This document shows positions 18,174-25,723 of a stretch of DNA of 64,000 nucleotides, in pieces (position 1 is the first letter of the stretch; every line of letters begins with the position of its first letter). Made by a program: the position numbers and the translations under genes. The notes under the pieces were generated by a model. That model did no database searches and was not told where the DNA came from. It worked only from the letters and a program-made list of their open reading frames with translations. This DNA comes from Roseateles saccharophilus (GTDB lineage Bacteria > Pseudomonadota > Gammaproteobacteria > Burkholderiales > Burkholderiaceae_C), in the NCBI RefSeq assembly GCF_004342485.1, contig NZ_SMBU01000012.1, positions 62,001 to 126,000 on the forward strand. Direction: 5' to 3'.

Positions 18174-20434
18174 AACCGGTCCAGCGCCGTCTCCAGCTGG
18201 CCACGCTCGAACTCGCCCAGGCCGCGGCCGGCGCGGCGCAGGCGCTCGGTCAGGCCGGCGCCGGCAGCCGGTAACTCGGCCAGCTTGCCGGCCACGCGCA
18301 GCAGCACCTGCAGGCGGTCGAAGCCGGCGTCCATGCCCTCGGCCGCGGCGATGACCTGCTCCAGGCCGGCCGCCGGCAGCGTCGCGCGATCCAGCAGCGC
18401 GATCAGGGCCTCGCGCTTGTCGAAGTCGCCGTGGATGCCGGCGGCGACGCGGGCGTAGGCCTGCACCAGCTCGGCCTCGTCGCCGTGCAGCTGCCGGGCC
18501 ACGGCGTCCAGCGCCTCGCGCTTGTCGAAGTCGCCCTGCAGCTTGTCGGCAGCCTGCAGCGCGCCGCGCAGCAGGGCCGGCTCGGGCGTGGCGGCCACCT
18601 GGGTTTCGATGGTCGAGCGCAGGTCGAAGTCGCCGCTGATGCGGCCCAGCGCCTGCTGCCAGGCCTCGACGACGGCGGGCGCCATCGACAGCCGCGGCGC
18701 CAGTGCGCCGAGCGTCTCGCGGCGATCGAAGTCGCCGTCGATGCCGGCGGCGGCCTGCAGCCAGGCGAGCTGCTGGGCATCGGCCAACGGCAGCCGGGCG
18801 ATGGCGCTCAACGCCTCGCGCCGCTCGAAGCTGCCGCCGACGCGCTGTGCCAGTGCAATGAGGCGCTCCAGCGTTGCGGCGTCCAGCGGCTCGCCGAGCT
18901 TGAGGACGGCCTCGATGCGCTGGCGGCGCGGATAGTCGTCCTGCGCGGCCTCGAGGTCGGCCAGCACGGCCGGCATGCCGCCCTTGGCGAACAGCTTGCG
19001 CGCCCGCACCAGCGGGTCGGTCAGCTGCTCGGACATGCGGCGCACGGCCTGGCCCCACCACCGGTGCGCGGCCTCGTCCATGGGCCGGCTCACGCGGCCG
19101 ACGCGGTAGTCGCGCTCGATGCGCCCGTCGGCCGTGGACTTGAGCGACATCTCGCGCGTCTGCCCGCCGCCGCGCTCGCGCACGACGAGGCGGCCGCTCA
19201 GCGTCTGGACATCGTCCTCGGCCTCGTTGAAGCCGACCTGCCCATCCAGCATCACGGAGAAGCTGCCGCCCGGGTAGCGGCTGACGATGCGCGTGCCGGC
19301 CGAGAAGAAGCCCGGCTCGGCGACATCGCCCAGGTTGAAGCGCTCCAGCAGCTCGCGCGCATCGGTGCGGCTGACGACGACGGCGGGCAGCGCGACCAGC
19401 ACCGCGAGCATGGCCGCGAGCAGCCCCCAGCGCAGCGCGCGGCGCTCGCGCGGCGCGGCCTCGTCCGCCTCGGGCCTGAGCAGGCGGCGCACGCGGGCCA
19501 GCAAGGGCGAGCCGCTGCCCGCCGCGCCGCAGGCCAGGGCCGGGCCGGCGCGGCCGCCCTGGGTCCGCAGGGCCTCGGCACAGCGCAGCAGGCTTTGCGC
19601 CAGGGCCAGGCGCTGGCCCGCGGGCGCGGCGGCTGCGGCGTCGCAGGCCAACTCGGCCAGCAGGGCCAGGCGCCGCAGCGCCAGCCGGTTCAGCAGCTGC
19701 GGCCACAGCAGCGCCGCGACGGCGGCGGCGAGCAGGCGCCAGGCCGGGTCGTGCCGGCGCAGGTGCGCCAGCTCGTGGCCCAGCACCGCGCGGGCCTCGT
19801 CGTCGGGCAGGTCCAGGCACCAGGCCGGCAGGCACAGCGCCCGGCCGGGCGCGAGCAACGGGCTGGCCCAGCCGGCACGGGCGTGGCGCAGAGCCGGCAG
19901 GGGCACGCGCATCGTGGCCGCCAGCCGCGCCGCGAGGCGCTGCCAGCGCGGGTCGGCCAACTCGGGCAGGCGGCCCACCGCACGGCGCAGCCAGGCCCAT
20001 TGCAGCATCAGGCCGGCCAGCATCAGCAGCGCGCCGGCCAGCCACAGCGCGACGAAGCCGAGAGCGGCATCGTGGGCCTGCGGCGCGATGCGCGCCGTGA
20101 TCGGCAGCCCGCCGAGCCGGGCACTGGGGCTGAGGCTGGCCGCGGCCGGTACCCCGACGACGGCAGGGCGGGCGCTGGCCACCAGCACCGGGGCCGGCGC
20201 AGCGAGGCGGGGCCGCGCGGTATCGGCCGGCGGCGCGCCCGCCGGCAGGGTGGGCAGCAGAGGCAGGCAGGCGCTGACCAGTCCACCGAGCAGGGCCAGG
20301 CGCCACAGCGCCTCCTGCGTCCGCATCCCCAGGCGGCCCAGCAGGCCGGCGCGCTCGGCCGCCCACAGGCCGGCGATCAGCAGGCTGCTGTGCAGCAGAT
20401 AGCTGCACAGCCAGGTCAGCAGCGCATCAGTCAT
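18167..20434 (-). CDS. BlaR1-like M56 membrane metallopeptidase with C-terminal repeats
   Basis: 755 residues. N-terminal transmembrane helices (about 8-28, 42-62, 124-150) and the zinc-protease motif HELAHLRRH at 220-228 identify the BlaR1/MecR1 peptidase family (M56); another helix follows near 335-355. Instead of a penicillin-binding sensor the C-terminus has six copies of a 33-37-residue helical unit (about 526-720) with the core G-D/S-F-D/E-x-R-E-x-L, for example HGDFDKREALIAL. The protein presumably senses a signal and cleaves the BlaI-like repressor encoded eight bases (overlapping) upstream. The ligand is not evident; no beta-lactamase lies nearby. Confidence 0.85.
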   Translation of the reverse strand: MTDALLTWLCSYLLHSSLLIAGLWAAERAGLLGRLGMRTQEALWRLALLGGLVSACLPLLPTLPAGAPPADTARPRLAAPAPVLVASARPAVVGVPAAASLSPSARLGGLPITARIAPQAHDAALGFVALWLAGALLMLAGLMLQWAWLRRAVGRLPELADPRWQRLAARLAATMRVPLPALRHARAGWASPLLAPGRALCLPAWCLDLPDDEARAVLGHELAHLRRHDPAWRLLAAAVAALLWPQLLNRLALRRLALLAELACDAAAAAPAGQRLALAQSLLRCAEALRTQGGRAGPALACGAAGSGSPLLARVRRLLRPEADEAAPRERRALRWGLLAAMLAVLVALPAVVVSRTDARELLERFNLGDVAEPGFFSAGTRIVSRYPGGSFSVMLDGQVGFNEAEDDVQTLSGRLVVRERGGGQTREMSLKSTADGRIERDYRVGRVSRPMDEAAHRWWGQAVRRMSEQLTDPLVRARKLFAKGGMPAVLADLEAAQDDYPRRQRIEAVLKLGEPLDAATLERLIALAQRVGGSFERREALSAIARLPLADAQQLAWLQAAAGIDGDFDRRETLGALAPRLSMAPAVVEAWQQALGRISGDFDLRSTIETQVAATPEPALLRGALQAADKLQGDFDKREALDAVARQLHGDEAELVQAYARVAAGIHGDFDKREALIALLDRATLPAAGLEQVIAAAEGMDAGFDRLQVLLRVAGKLAELPAAGAGLTERLRRAGRGLGEFERGQLETALDRLG

Positions 20435-20831
20435 GGCGGGCCTCCAACTTGCGCTGCTTCAGCAAGGCCTGCAACGCGGCCAGCTCCTTGGCATCCACGC
20501 CGCGCGCGTCCAGCAGATGGCTGACGAGGGCGCTGGCGCGGCCGGCGAACAGGCTGTCCACCAGGCTGCCGACCATGGAGCGCTGCACGTCGGCCTCGCT
20601 GACCCGCGGCGTATAGAGCAGCGCCCGGCCCTCGCGGCGGCTGCTCAGCAGGCCGCGTTTCTCCAGCCGCGTCAGCAGCGTGGCCACCGTGGTGTGGGCC
20701 AGGTCGCGCTCGCCCCGCAGGGCCTCCGCCACTTCGGCCGTGCTGGCCTCGCCGCGCGCCCACAGCACACGCATCAGGCCAAGCTGCAGTTCGCTCAGCG
20801 ACACGTCTGCACTGTCCAGATCCTGCTCCAT
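20427..20831 (-). CDS. BlaI/MecI/CopY-family repressor
   Basis: 134 residues, family-typical length. Winged-helix N-terminus: LSELQLGLMRVLWARGEAST, VAEALRGERDLAHTTVATLLTRLEKRGLL and SRREGRALLYTP; the C-terminal helices (VQRSMVGSLVDSLFAG) form the dimer. In this family the repressor is inactivated by proteolysis after the M56 partner is triggered, here the gene overlapping its 3' end by eight bases. A dyad operator lies ten bases upstream of its start, consistent with autoregulation. Confidence 0.92.
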   Translation of the reverse strand: MEQDLDSADVSLSELQLGLMRVLWARGEASTAEVAEALRGERDLAHTTVATLLTRLEKRGLLSSRREGRALLYTPRVSEADVQRSMVGSLVDSLFAGRASALVSHLLDARGVDAKELAALQALLKQRKLEARHD

Positions 20832-20840
20832 CGCGACCTT

Positions 20841-20866
20841 CTACAGTTGTCGTACTACAAATGTAG
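20841..20866. promoter_or_regulatory. BlaI-type operator dyad
   Basis: CTACAGTTGT, six central bases, ACAAATGTAG: a 26-base imperfect palindrome (11 of 13 base pairs symmetrical) containing the TACA...TGTA pattern bound by BlaI/MecI proteins. It is the only dyad between the repressor gene and the VOC gene and lies in an AT-rich patch suited to a promoter. Confidence 0.75.
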
Positions 20867-20905
20867 AAGATCAATGCAAACGCCGCAAGCGGCTTTTGCC
20901 AGGAA

Positions 20906-21358
20906 TCAGACAGGCGGGTTCCTGAGGCGCTGGCTGAACCACCACAGATGGCCGTCCGGATCCACGCAGCCGTAGCTGCGGTCACACCAGTACTCGGCGC
21001 CGTAGTCGTTATCGGCCGGCTCGTAGGTCACGCGGGCGCCAGCCGCGCGGGCCTGCGCGCAATGCGCGTCCACGTCGTCGACGTAGAGGAAGAGGCTCTG
21101 CGTGTTGGCGCCGCCGATGGCCCGGGGCGCACGGCCCGGCACGCCGAAGCGCGCCTCGCGCTCCGCGCTGCCCTCGGCGACCATGACGATGGCCTCGCCG
21201 TAGCGCAGCTCGCTGTGCATGACGCCGCCATCCGGCGCATCCACGACGATCTCGACCTCGAAGCCGAAGGCACGCTGGTACCAGGCGATGGCCTCGCGGG
21301 CGTTCTCGCAGTACAGGGCCGACGACAGGCGCGGCCATCCGGGCGGGGTGGGTTTCAT
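20906..21358 (-). CDS. VOC-family (glyoxalase/bleomycin-resistance fold) protein
   Basis: 150 residues from ATG 21358, with GGAGA about six bases upstream. The two babbab modules of a vicinal-oxygen-chelate protein are visible: SALYCENAREAIAWYQRAFGFEVE, ELRYGEAIVMVAEG, then SLFLYVDDVDAHCAQARAAGA and CVDPDGHLWWFSQR. This PhnB-like layout is common in proteins of unknown substrate; the C-terminal DPDGHLW contains the usual metal/active-site region. It is divergent from the YciI-like gene and not linked to the BlaI unit. Confidence 0.85.
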   Translation of the reverse strand: MKPTPPGWPRLSSALYCENAREAIAWYQRAFGFEVEIVVDAPDGGVMHSELRYGEAIVMVAEGSAEREARFGVPGRAPRAIGGANTQSLFLYVDDVDAHCAQARAAGARVTYEPADNDYGAEYWCDRSYGCVDPDGHLWWFSQRLRNPPV

Positions 21359-21422
21359 CGCAGTCTCCGGGAAGCGGGGTTGCGGTTCAATCCTCGCACC
21401 GCCACTGCCGCGCCGCCACACC

Positions 21423-21878
21423 ATGAAGCCCAACGCCGCCGCCCTGCTCGCCCTGTTCTGCACGCTGGCCGCCCATGCCCAGGAAGCGGCGCCCGCCTAC
21501 GACGCCGCCAAGGCCCAGGCCTGGGGCGCCAACGACAACGGCATGCGCGCCTACACCTTCGTGCTGCTGAAGACCGGCCCCAAGCGCATGCCCGACGGCC
21601 CGGCGCGCGACGAGATGTTCAAGGGCCATTTCGCCAACATCCAGCGCCTGGCCAACGAGGGCCTGCTGGTGTACGCGGGCCCGCTGGACGGCGTGGACGG
21701 CTGGCGCGGCCTCTTCATCTTCGCCACCGCCGACCTGGACGTGGCCCGCAAGGCCGTGGAGACCGACCCGGTCGTCATCAACGGCGAGATGGTGCCGGAG
21801 CTGCACAAGCACTACGGCTCGGCCGCGCTGGTCGGCGTCAACGACCAGCACAACCGGCTGATCAAGCCCAAGCCCTGA
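21423..21878 (+). CDS. exported YciI-like protein
   Basis: 151 residues. A signal peptide is clear (MKPNAAALLALFCTLAAHAQ). The mature part contains a YciI/ferredoxin-like fold: YTFVLLKTGPKRM, FKGHFANIQRLANEGLLVYAGPL, WRGLFIFATADLDVARKAVETDPVV. YciI proteins are small possible enzymes with a His-Asp pair; the GHFANI histidine fits. An exported version is less common than the cytosolic type and its role is unknown. Confidence 0.8.
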   Translation: MKPNAAALLALFCTLAAHAQEAAPAYDAAKAQAWGANDNGMRAYTFVLLKTGPKRMPDGPARDEMFKGHFANIQRLANEGLLVYAGPLDGVDGWRGLFIFATADLDVARKAVETDPVVINGEMVPELHKHYGSAALVGVNDQHNRLIKPKP

Positions 21879-21889
21879 GGCGGGACCAA

Positions 21890-21911
21890 GCGCAGTGCCT
21901 GCGCACTGCGC
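21890..21911. terminator. possible bidirectional hairpin between convergent genes
   Basis: GCGCAGTG and CACTGCGC form an 8-bp stem with a six-base loop, between the convergent ends of the YciI-like and phosphofructokinase genes. There is no T run, so termination is only a suggestion. Confidence 0.4.
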
Positions 21912-21958
21912 GACGCTCGCCGAAGGCCCGTCGGCATGCAGGCCGGCGGGCATGAACC

Positions 21959-23176
21959 TCAACCGCGATTGAGCACCTTGGCCACCGGATTCGGCCGCAG
22001 CCGGTACGCATCCGGCATGCCCGAGCCCAGCAGCGGCCGCAGGTAGAGGCGGAAGGCGTCGGTCACGTCGGTGCCGGCGGCGTTGATGAAATGGTCTTCC
22101 ATCGTGCGCGTCCTGCCGGCGACGGCGGCCAGCGGCAGCAGTTCGTAGTCGACCGAGTAATAACCCACGCGCCTGATCGCGACGGAGCCGTCGCGGTCGC
22201 CGTGGAAGGCGTATTGAACGGCCTTCTCGCCGACCTCGCGGGCCTCGCGCTGGTCGACGTCGCTGACGCAGCCGAGGAAGCTGCGCTGCAGATAGCCGAA
22301 GGTGTCGCCGCGCACGCGCTTGATGCTCAAGCGGGACTTGATCTCCTCGCAGAGCAGGTCGGCCAAGGCACCGGTGCCGCTGAGCTGCACATTGCCGTGG
22401 GCGTCGCGCTCCAGGTCGCCGGCGAGCTTGGCCAGCATGGGCGCGCCCGAGGCGTCGTGGATGCCCTCGCTGACGGCGATGACGCAGCGGCCGTAGCGTT
22501 CATGCGTGGCCTTCACGTCATGCAGGAACTGCTCGATGTCGAAGCTGCGCTCGGGCAGGTAGATGAGATGCGGGCCGTCGTCGTCGAACTTCTTGCCCAG
22601 GGCCGCAGCGGCGGTCAGGAAGCCGGCGTGGCGGCCCATGACGACGCCGACATAGACGCCCGGCAGGGCCGCGTTGTCGAGGTTGGCACCGGCAAAGGCC
22701 TGGGCGACGAAGCGCGCGGCGGAGGCGTAGCCGGGCGTGTGGTCGTTGCCGACCAGGTCGTTGTCGATGGTCTTGGGGATGTGGATGCAGCGCAGCGGAT
22801 AGCCGGCCGCGGCGGCCTCCTCGGACACGATGCGCACGGTGTCCGACGAGTCGTTGCCGCCGATGTAGAAGAAGTGCGTGATGCCATGGGCCTGCAGCAC
22901 GGTGAAGATCTCGCGGCAGTAGGCGGCGTCGGGCTTGTCGCGCGTTGAGCCGAGCGCCGAGGCGGGCGTGTTGGCCACCAGTTCCAGGTTGTGGCTGGTC
23001 TCCTGCATCAGGTCGACGAAGTCCTCGTTGACGATGCCGCGCACGCCGTGGCGCGCGCCGTAGACCTTGCCGACACCGGCCTGCCGCCGCGCTTCGAGCA
23101 CGACGCCGACAAGGCTCTGGTTGATGACGGCGGTGGGGCCGCCGCCCTGGGCGACGAGGATCTTGGCGAGGCTCAT
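21959..23176 (-). CDS. 6-phosphofructokinase, probably pyrophosphate-dependent
   Basis: 405 residues, the length of the PPi-PFK group rather than the ~320 of bacterial ATP enzymes. Motifs: VAQGGGPTAVINQSL at the N-terminus, FYIGGNDSSDTV (where ATP enzymes have GGDGS), and IPKTIDNDLVGNDHTPGY; a Lys before TIDND is typical of PPi users and ATP enzymes carry Gly there. VVMGRHAGFLTAAAAL and the substrate arginine region follow. It phosphorylates fructose-6-phosphate, reversibly with PPi. The gene stands alone, 205 bases from the next minus-strand gene. Confidence 0.88.
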   Translation of the reverse strand: MSLAKILVAQGGGPTAVINQSLVGVVLEARRQAGVGKVYGARHGVRGIVNEDFVDLMQETSHNLELVANTPASALGSTRDKPDAAYCREIFTVLQAHGITHFFYIGGNDSSDTVRIVSEEAAAAGYPLRCIHIPKTIDNDLVGNDHTPGYASAARFVAQAFAGANLDNAALPGVYVGVVMGRHAGFLTAAAALGKKFDDDGPHLIYLPERSFDIEQFLHDVKATHERYGRCVIAVSEGIHDASGAPMLAKLAGDLERDAHGNVQLSGTGALADLLCEEIKSRLSIKRVRGDTFGYLQRSFLGCVSDVDQREAREVGEKAVQYAFHGDRDGSVAIRRVGYYSVDYELLPLAAVAGRTRTMEDHFINAAGTDVTDAFRLYLRPLLGSGMPDAYRLRPNPVAKVLNRG

Positions 23177-23292
23177 GGACGCTCCTGGCAGTCGTCAATC
23201 GACGGCGCAGTTTAGGAGCGCGGCGACGCCGCGCACGATTTGTATTGGGGCCGAGCGCCGGGCCGGCCCAAGCCGGCCCGCGCCGGCGATGT

Positions 23293-23336
23293 GCTTGCGG
23301 CTCAATGCCGCAAGCATCGTCGTCCCCTCGGGGGAC
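23293..23336. repeat. two adjacent hairpins in the 205-base gap upstream of the phosphofructokinase gene
   Basis: GCTTGCGGC (23293-23301) and GCCGCAAGC (23307-23315) form a perfect 9-bp stem; GTCCCC-TCG-GGGGAC follows at 23322-23336. The C-run/G-run hairpin resembles the CCCCTTGAGGGG hairpin of the intergenic repeat at 41895 and 56356. The remainder of 23177-23381 is GC-rich without genes. As it lies directly after the phosphodiesterase gene end (upstream on the plus strand) it may act as that gene's transcript end. Confidence 0.55.
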
Positions 23337-23381
23337 CGGCCGGATGCGCCCGCGTTCAGCGGCGCAAGCGGACGAGGGGCC

Positions 23382-25595
23382 TCATTTCGGCATCCAGGCT
23401 TCGAGCTGCTCCGCCGGCATGGGCTTGGCGAACAGCCAGCCCTGGCCTTCGTGGCAGCCCAGTCCGATCAGGTACTGGCGCTGCTCCTCGGTCTCGATGC
23501 CTTCGGCGATGACGGTGAGGCCCAGGCCATGGCCGAGGTTGACGACCATCTGCGCGATGGTGGACCCGGCGGACGAGGCCTGTGCCTCCTGCACGAAGGC
23601 GCGGTCGATCTTGAGGCGGTCCACCTGCAACTGGCGCAGCTGGCTCAGCGACGAGAAGCCGGTGCCGAAGTCGTCGATGGCGACGCTGAAGCCGAGTTGC
23701 TTGATGTCGGCCAGCACACGCAGCACGAGATCGGCGTCCTCCATGGCCATGGACTCGGTGATCTCGAGCTCGAGGTTCTGGCCGGCAACGCCGCCGTCCT
23801 TCAGCGCGCGGGCCAGCATGTCCAGGAAGGCCGGGTGGCGGAACTGGGCCATCGAGATGTTGACCGCCATGCGGAAGTCGGCATGGCCCTGGGCCTGCAG
23901 CCTCCTGAGCTGGTGGCAGGCCGTGCGCATGACGAACTCGCCGATCGGGATGATGAGGCCGCTCTGCTCGGCCAGCGGAATGAACTGGTCCGGCGGGATG
24001 AAGCGACCATCGTCGGTGCGCCAGCGCAGCAGCGCCTCGGCGCCCAGCACGCGCCCGCTGCCCAGGTCGACCTGGGGCTGGTAGACGACGAAGAGGCGGT
24101 TCTCCTCGAAGCCGGTGCGCAGGCCCTTGAGCAGCTTGAAGCGCTCGCGCGCGTCGCTGCCCATGGCGGCGGAGAAGTACTGCGAAGCGCCGCGCTGGTG
24201 CTGCTTGGCGCGCTTGAGCGCGATCTGGGCGTCCAGCAGCAGCTCGGAGCCGACGGCCTTGGACTCGCCCAGGCGCACGAGGCCGGTCGTGGCCGACAGT
24301 TGCAGCCGCTCGCCGGCCACCATGAAGGGCTCGGCGAAGACGGCCTGCACGCTCTCCGGGCAGACCTTGGCATGCTCGCCAAGCACGCCGAAGGTGTCGG
24401 CGCCGACGCGGGCCATGGCCGTGTTCAGGCCCAGCATCTCGCTCATGCGGTGCACGACGGCCTGCAGCACCTGGTCGCCGAAGTGGTGGCCGAAGGCGTC
24501 GTTGATGTCGGAGAAGTCGTCGATGTCGATCAGCGCAAGCGTGACGCCGGACGGGTCTTTCAGGTTCTTGTCGAGCAGCTCGACGAAGCGGTTGCGGTTG
24601 GGCAGGCGCAGCAGCGGGTCGTTGTAGGCCTGGTCCAGCAACTGGCTGTACAGCACGACGTTCTCGAAGCCGACCGCGATGTTGGAGCAGAAGGCGCGCA
24701 GCAGCTGCTGGTCGAGCTCGTCGAGCTCGCGGCCCACGTCCACCAGCGCCGCCATCGCACGGCCCTGGCCCATGCCGAAGTAGAGGCAGGTGCCGTCGTC
24801 GTAGATGCTGCGCTGCTCGCGCAGGCAGCGCTCCAGGCGCTCGCGCACGGCGGCGATCTTGACCTGGGCCAGCGGACGGTCGATGAGGCCGCTGTACTGG
24901 CCGGCCGCGGCGACGATGCGCACCTCGTCGCCGCCGTCGCCATGGACCTGGGCGCAGACCAGGCCCTCTGGCAGGATGCCGAGCAGGGCGCAGAGCTGGG
25001 TGACGACGCCTTCGGCGAAGCGCGACAGGCCGCGCATGCGCGACAGCGAGGTGCTGCTCTCGACGATCATCTCCAGGCCGCGGCGGTTGGCCTCCAGCGC
25101 ACAGATCTGGCGGTAGGAGCGCACGGCCGCGGTCAGCACGGTGTAGAGCCGCGTGCGGGTCAGCTCGGACTTGGTCTTGTAGTCGTTGATGTCATAGGCC
25201 TGCACCGTCTCGATCTCGGGTGCATAGCCGGGCTGACCGGTGCGCAGCACGATGCGCACGGCGTTCAGGCGCAGTTCCTCGCGGATATGGCGCACGAGCT
25301 GCAGGCCGGCGTCTTCGCTCTCCATGACGACGTCCAGCAGCACGACGGCGAGGTCGTCTTCGCTGGCGAGCAGCTGGCGGGCCTGGGCGGCGGAGGAGGC
25401 GTGCAGGAAGACCAGGGGTTGGCCTTCGACGGTCAGGCCCTGCATGGCCAGTTCGGTGGCCTTGTGGACGTCACCGTCGTCGTCGACGATCAGGATGCGC
25501 CAGGGCCGGTCGTGGGGGCGATGTTCCGCGTCGGCGTGCTCGGGCTCGTCGAGCAGTTCGAGCAAATCGTCGTCAGCGGCGGGCGTTTCTTGCAT
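23382..25595 (-). CDS. response-regulator c-di-GMP phosphodiesterase (REC-DUF3369-GGDEF*-EAL)
   Basis: About 737 residues. Order: receiver (WRILIVDDDGDVH, phospho-Asp in VVLLDVVM) near residues 30-155; a DUF3369-type linker to about 330; GGDEF-like domain (about 345-480) in which the signature is RVGADTF instead of RVGGDEF; EAL domain (about 495-737) with intact EALLRWR, MAVNISMAQF, LELEITESM, IDDFGTGFSSLS and VIAEGIETE. So cyclase activity is almost certainly lost and c-di-GMP hydrolysis retained. ATG 25595 is used; an ATG seven codons earlier (25616) is possible. No kinase gene is adjacent. Confidence 0.9.
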   Translation of the reverse strand: MQETPAADDDLLELLDEPEHADAEHRPHDRPWRILIVDDDGDVHKATELAMQGLTVEGQPLVFLHASSAAQARQLLASEDDLAVVLLDVVMESEDAGLQLVRHIREELRLNAVRIVLRTGQPGYAPEIETVQAYDINDYKTKSELTRTRLYTVLTAAVRSYRQICALEANRRGLEMIVESSTSLSRMRGLSRFAEGVVTQLCALLGILPEGLVCAQVHGDGGDEVRIVAAAGQYSGLIDRPLAQVKIAAVRERLERCLREQRSIYDDGTCLYFGMGQGRAMAALVDVGRELDELDQQLLRAFCSNIAVGFENVVLYSQLLDQAYNDPLLRLPNRNRFVELLDKNLKDPSGVTLALIDIDDFSDINDAFGHHFGDQVLQAVVHRMSEMLGLNTAMARVGADTFGVLGEHAKVCPESVQAVFAEPFMVAGERLQLSATTGLVRLGESKAVGSELLLDAQIALKRAKQHQRGASQYFSAAMGSDARERFKLLKGLRTGFEENRLFVVYQPQVDLGSGRVLGAEALLRWRTDDGRFIPPDQFIPLAEQSGLIIPIGEFVMRTACHQLRRLQAQGHADFRMAVNISMAQFRHPAFLDMLARALKDGGVAGQNLELEITESMAMEDADLVLRVLADIKQLGFSVAIDDFGTGFSSLSQLRQLQVDRLKIDRAFVQEAQASSAGSTIAQMVVNLGHGLGLTVIAEGIETEEQRQYLIGLGCHEGQGWLFAKPMPAEQLEAWMPK

Positions 25596-25723
25596 GGGGG
25601 CGAGGGCTCCGGGCACGGGCGGCAGCCACGGCGGCAGCGGCCTCGTCGGTCAAGAGCCGCAAGCGTAGTGCATCCGCAAGCGGCATGTCACGAAAAGCGC
25701 GGGCAAATGTCCCGCAGGCGCCC

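Noticed and set aside
18431-20524. A 697-codon open frame on the plus strand
   Set aside because: Shadow of the M56 peptidase gene, which has the HELAH motif and clear membrane helices.
20906-21358. VOC protein as a resistance determinant controlled by the BlaI unit
   Set aside because: It has its own start region, ends before the BlaI operator, and the fold alone does not imply drug binding.
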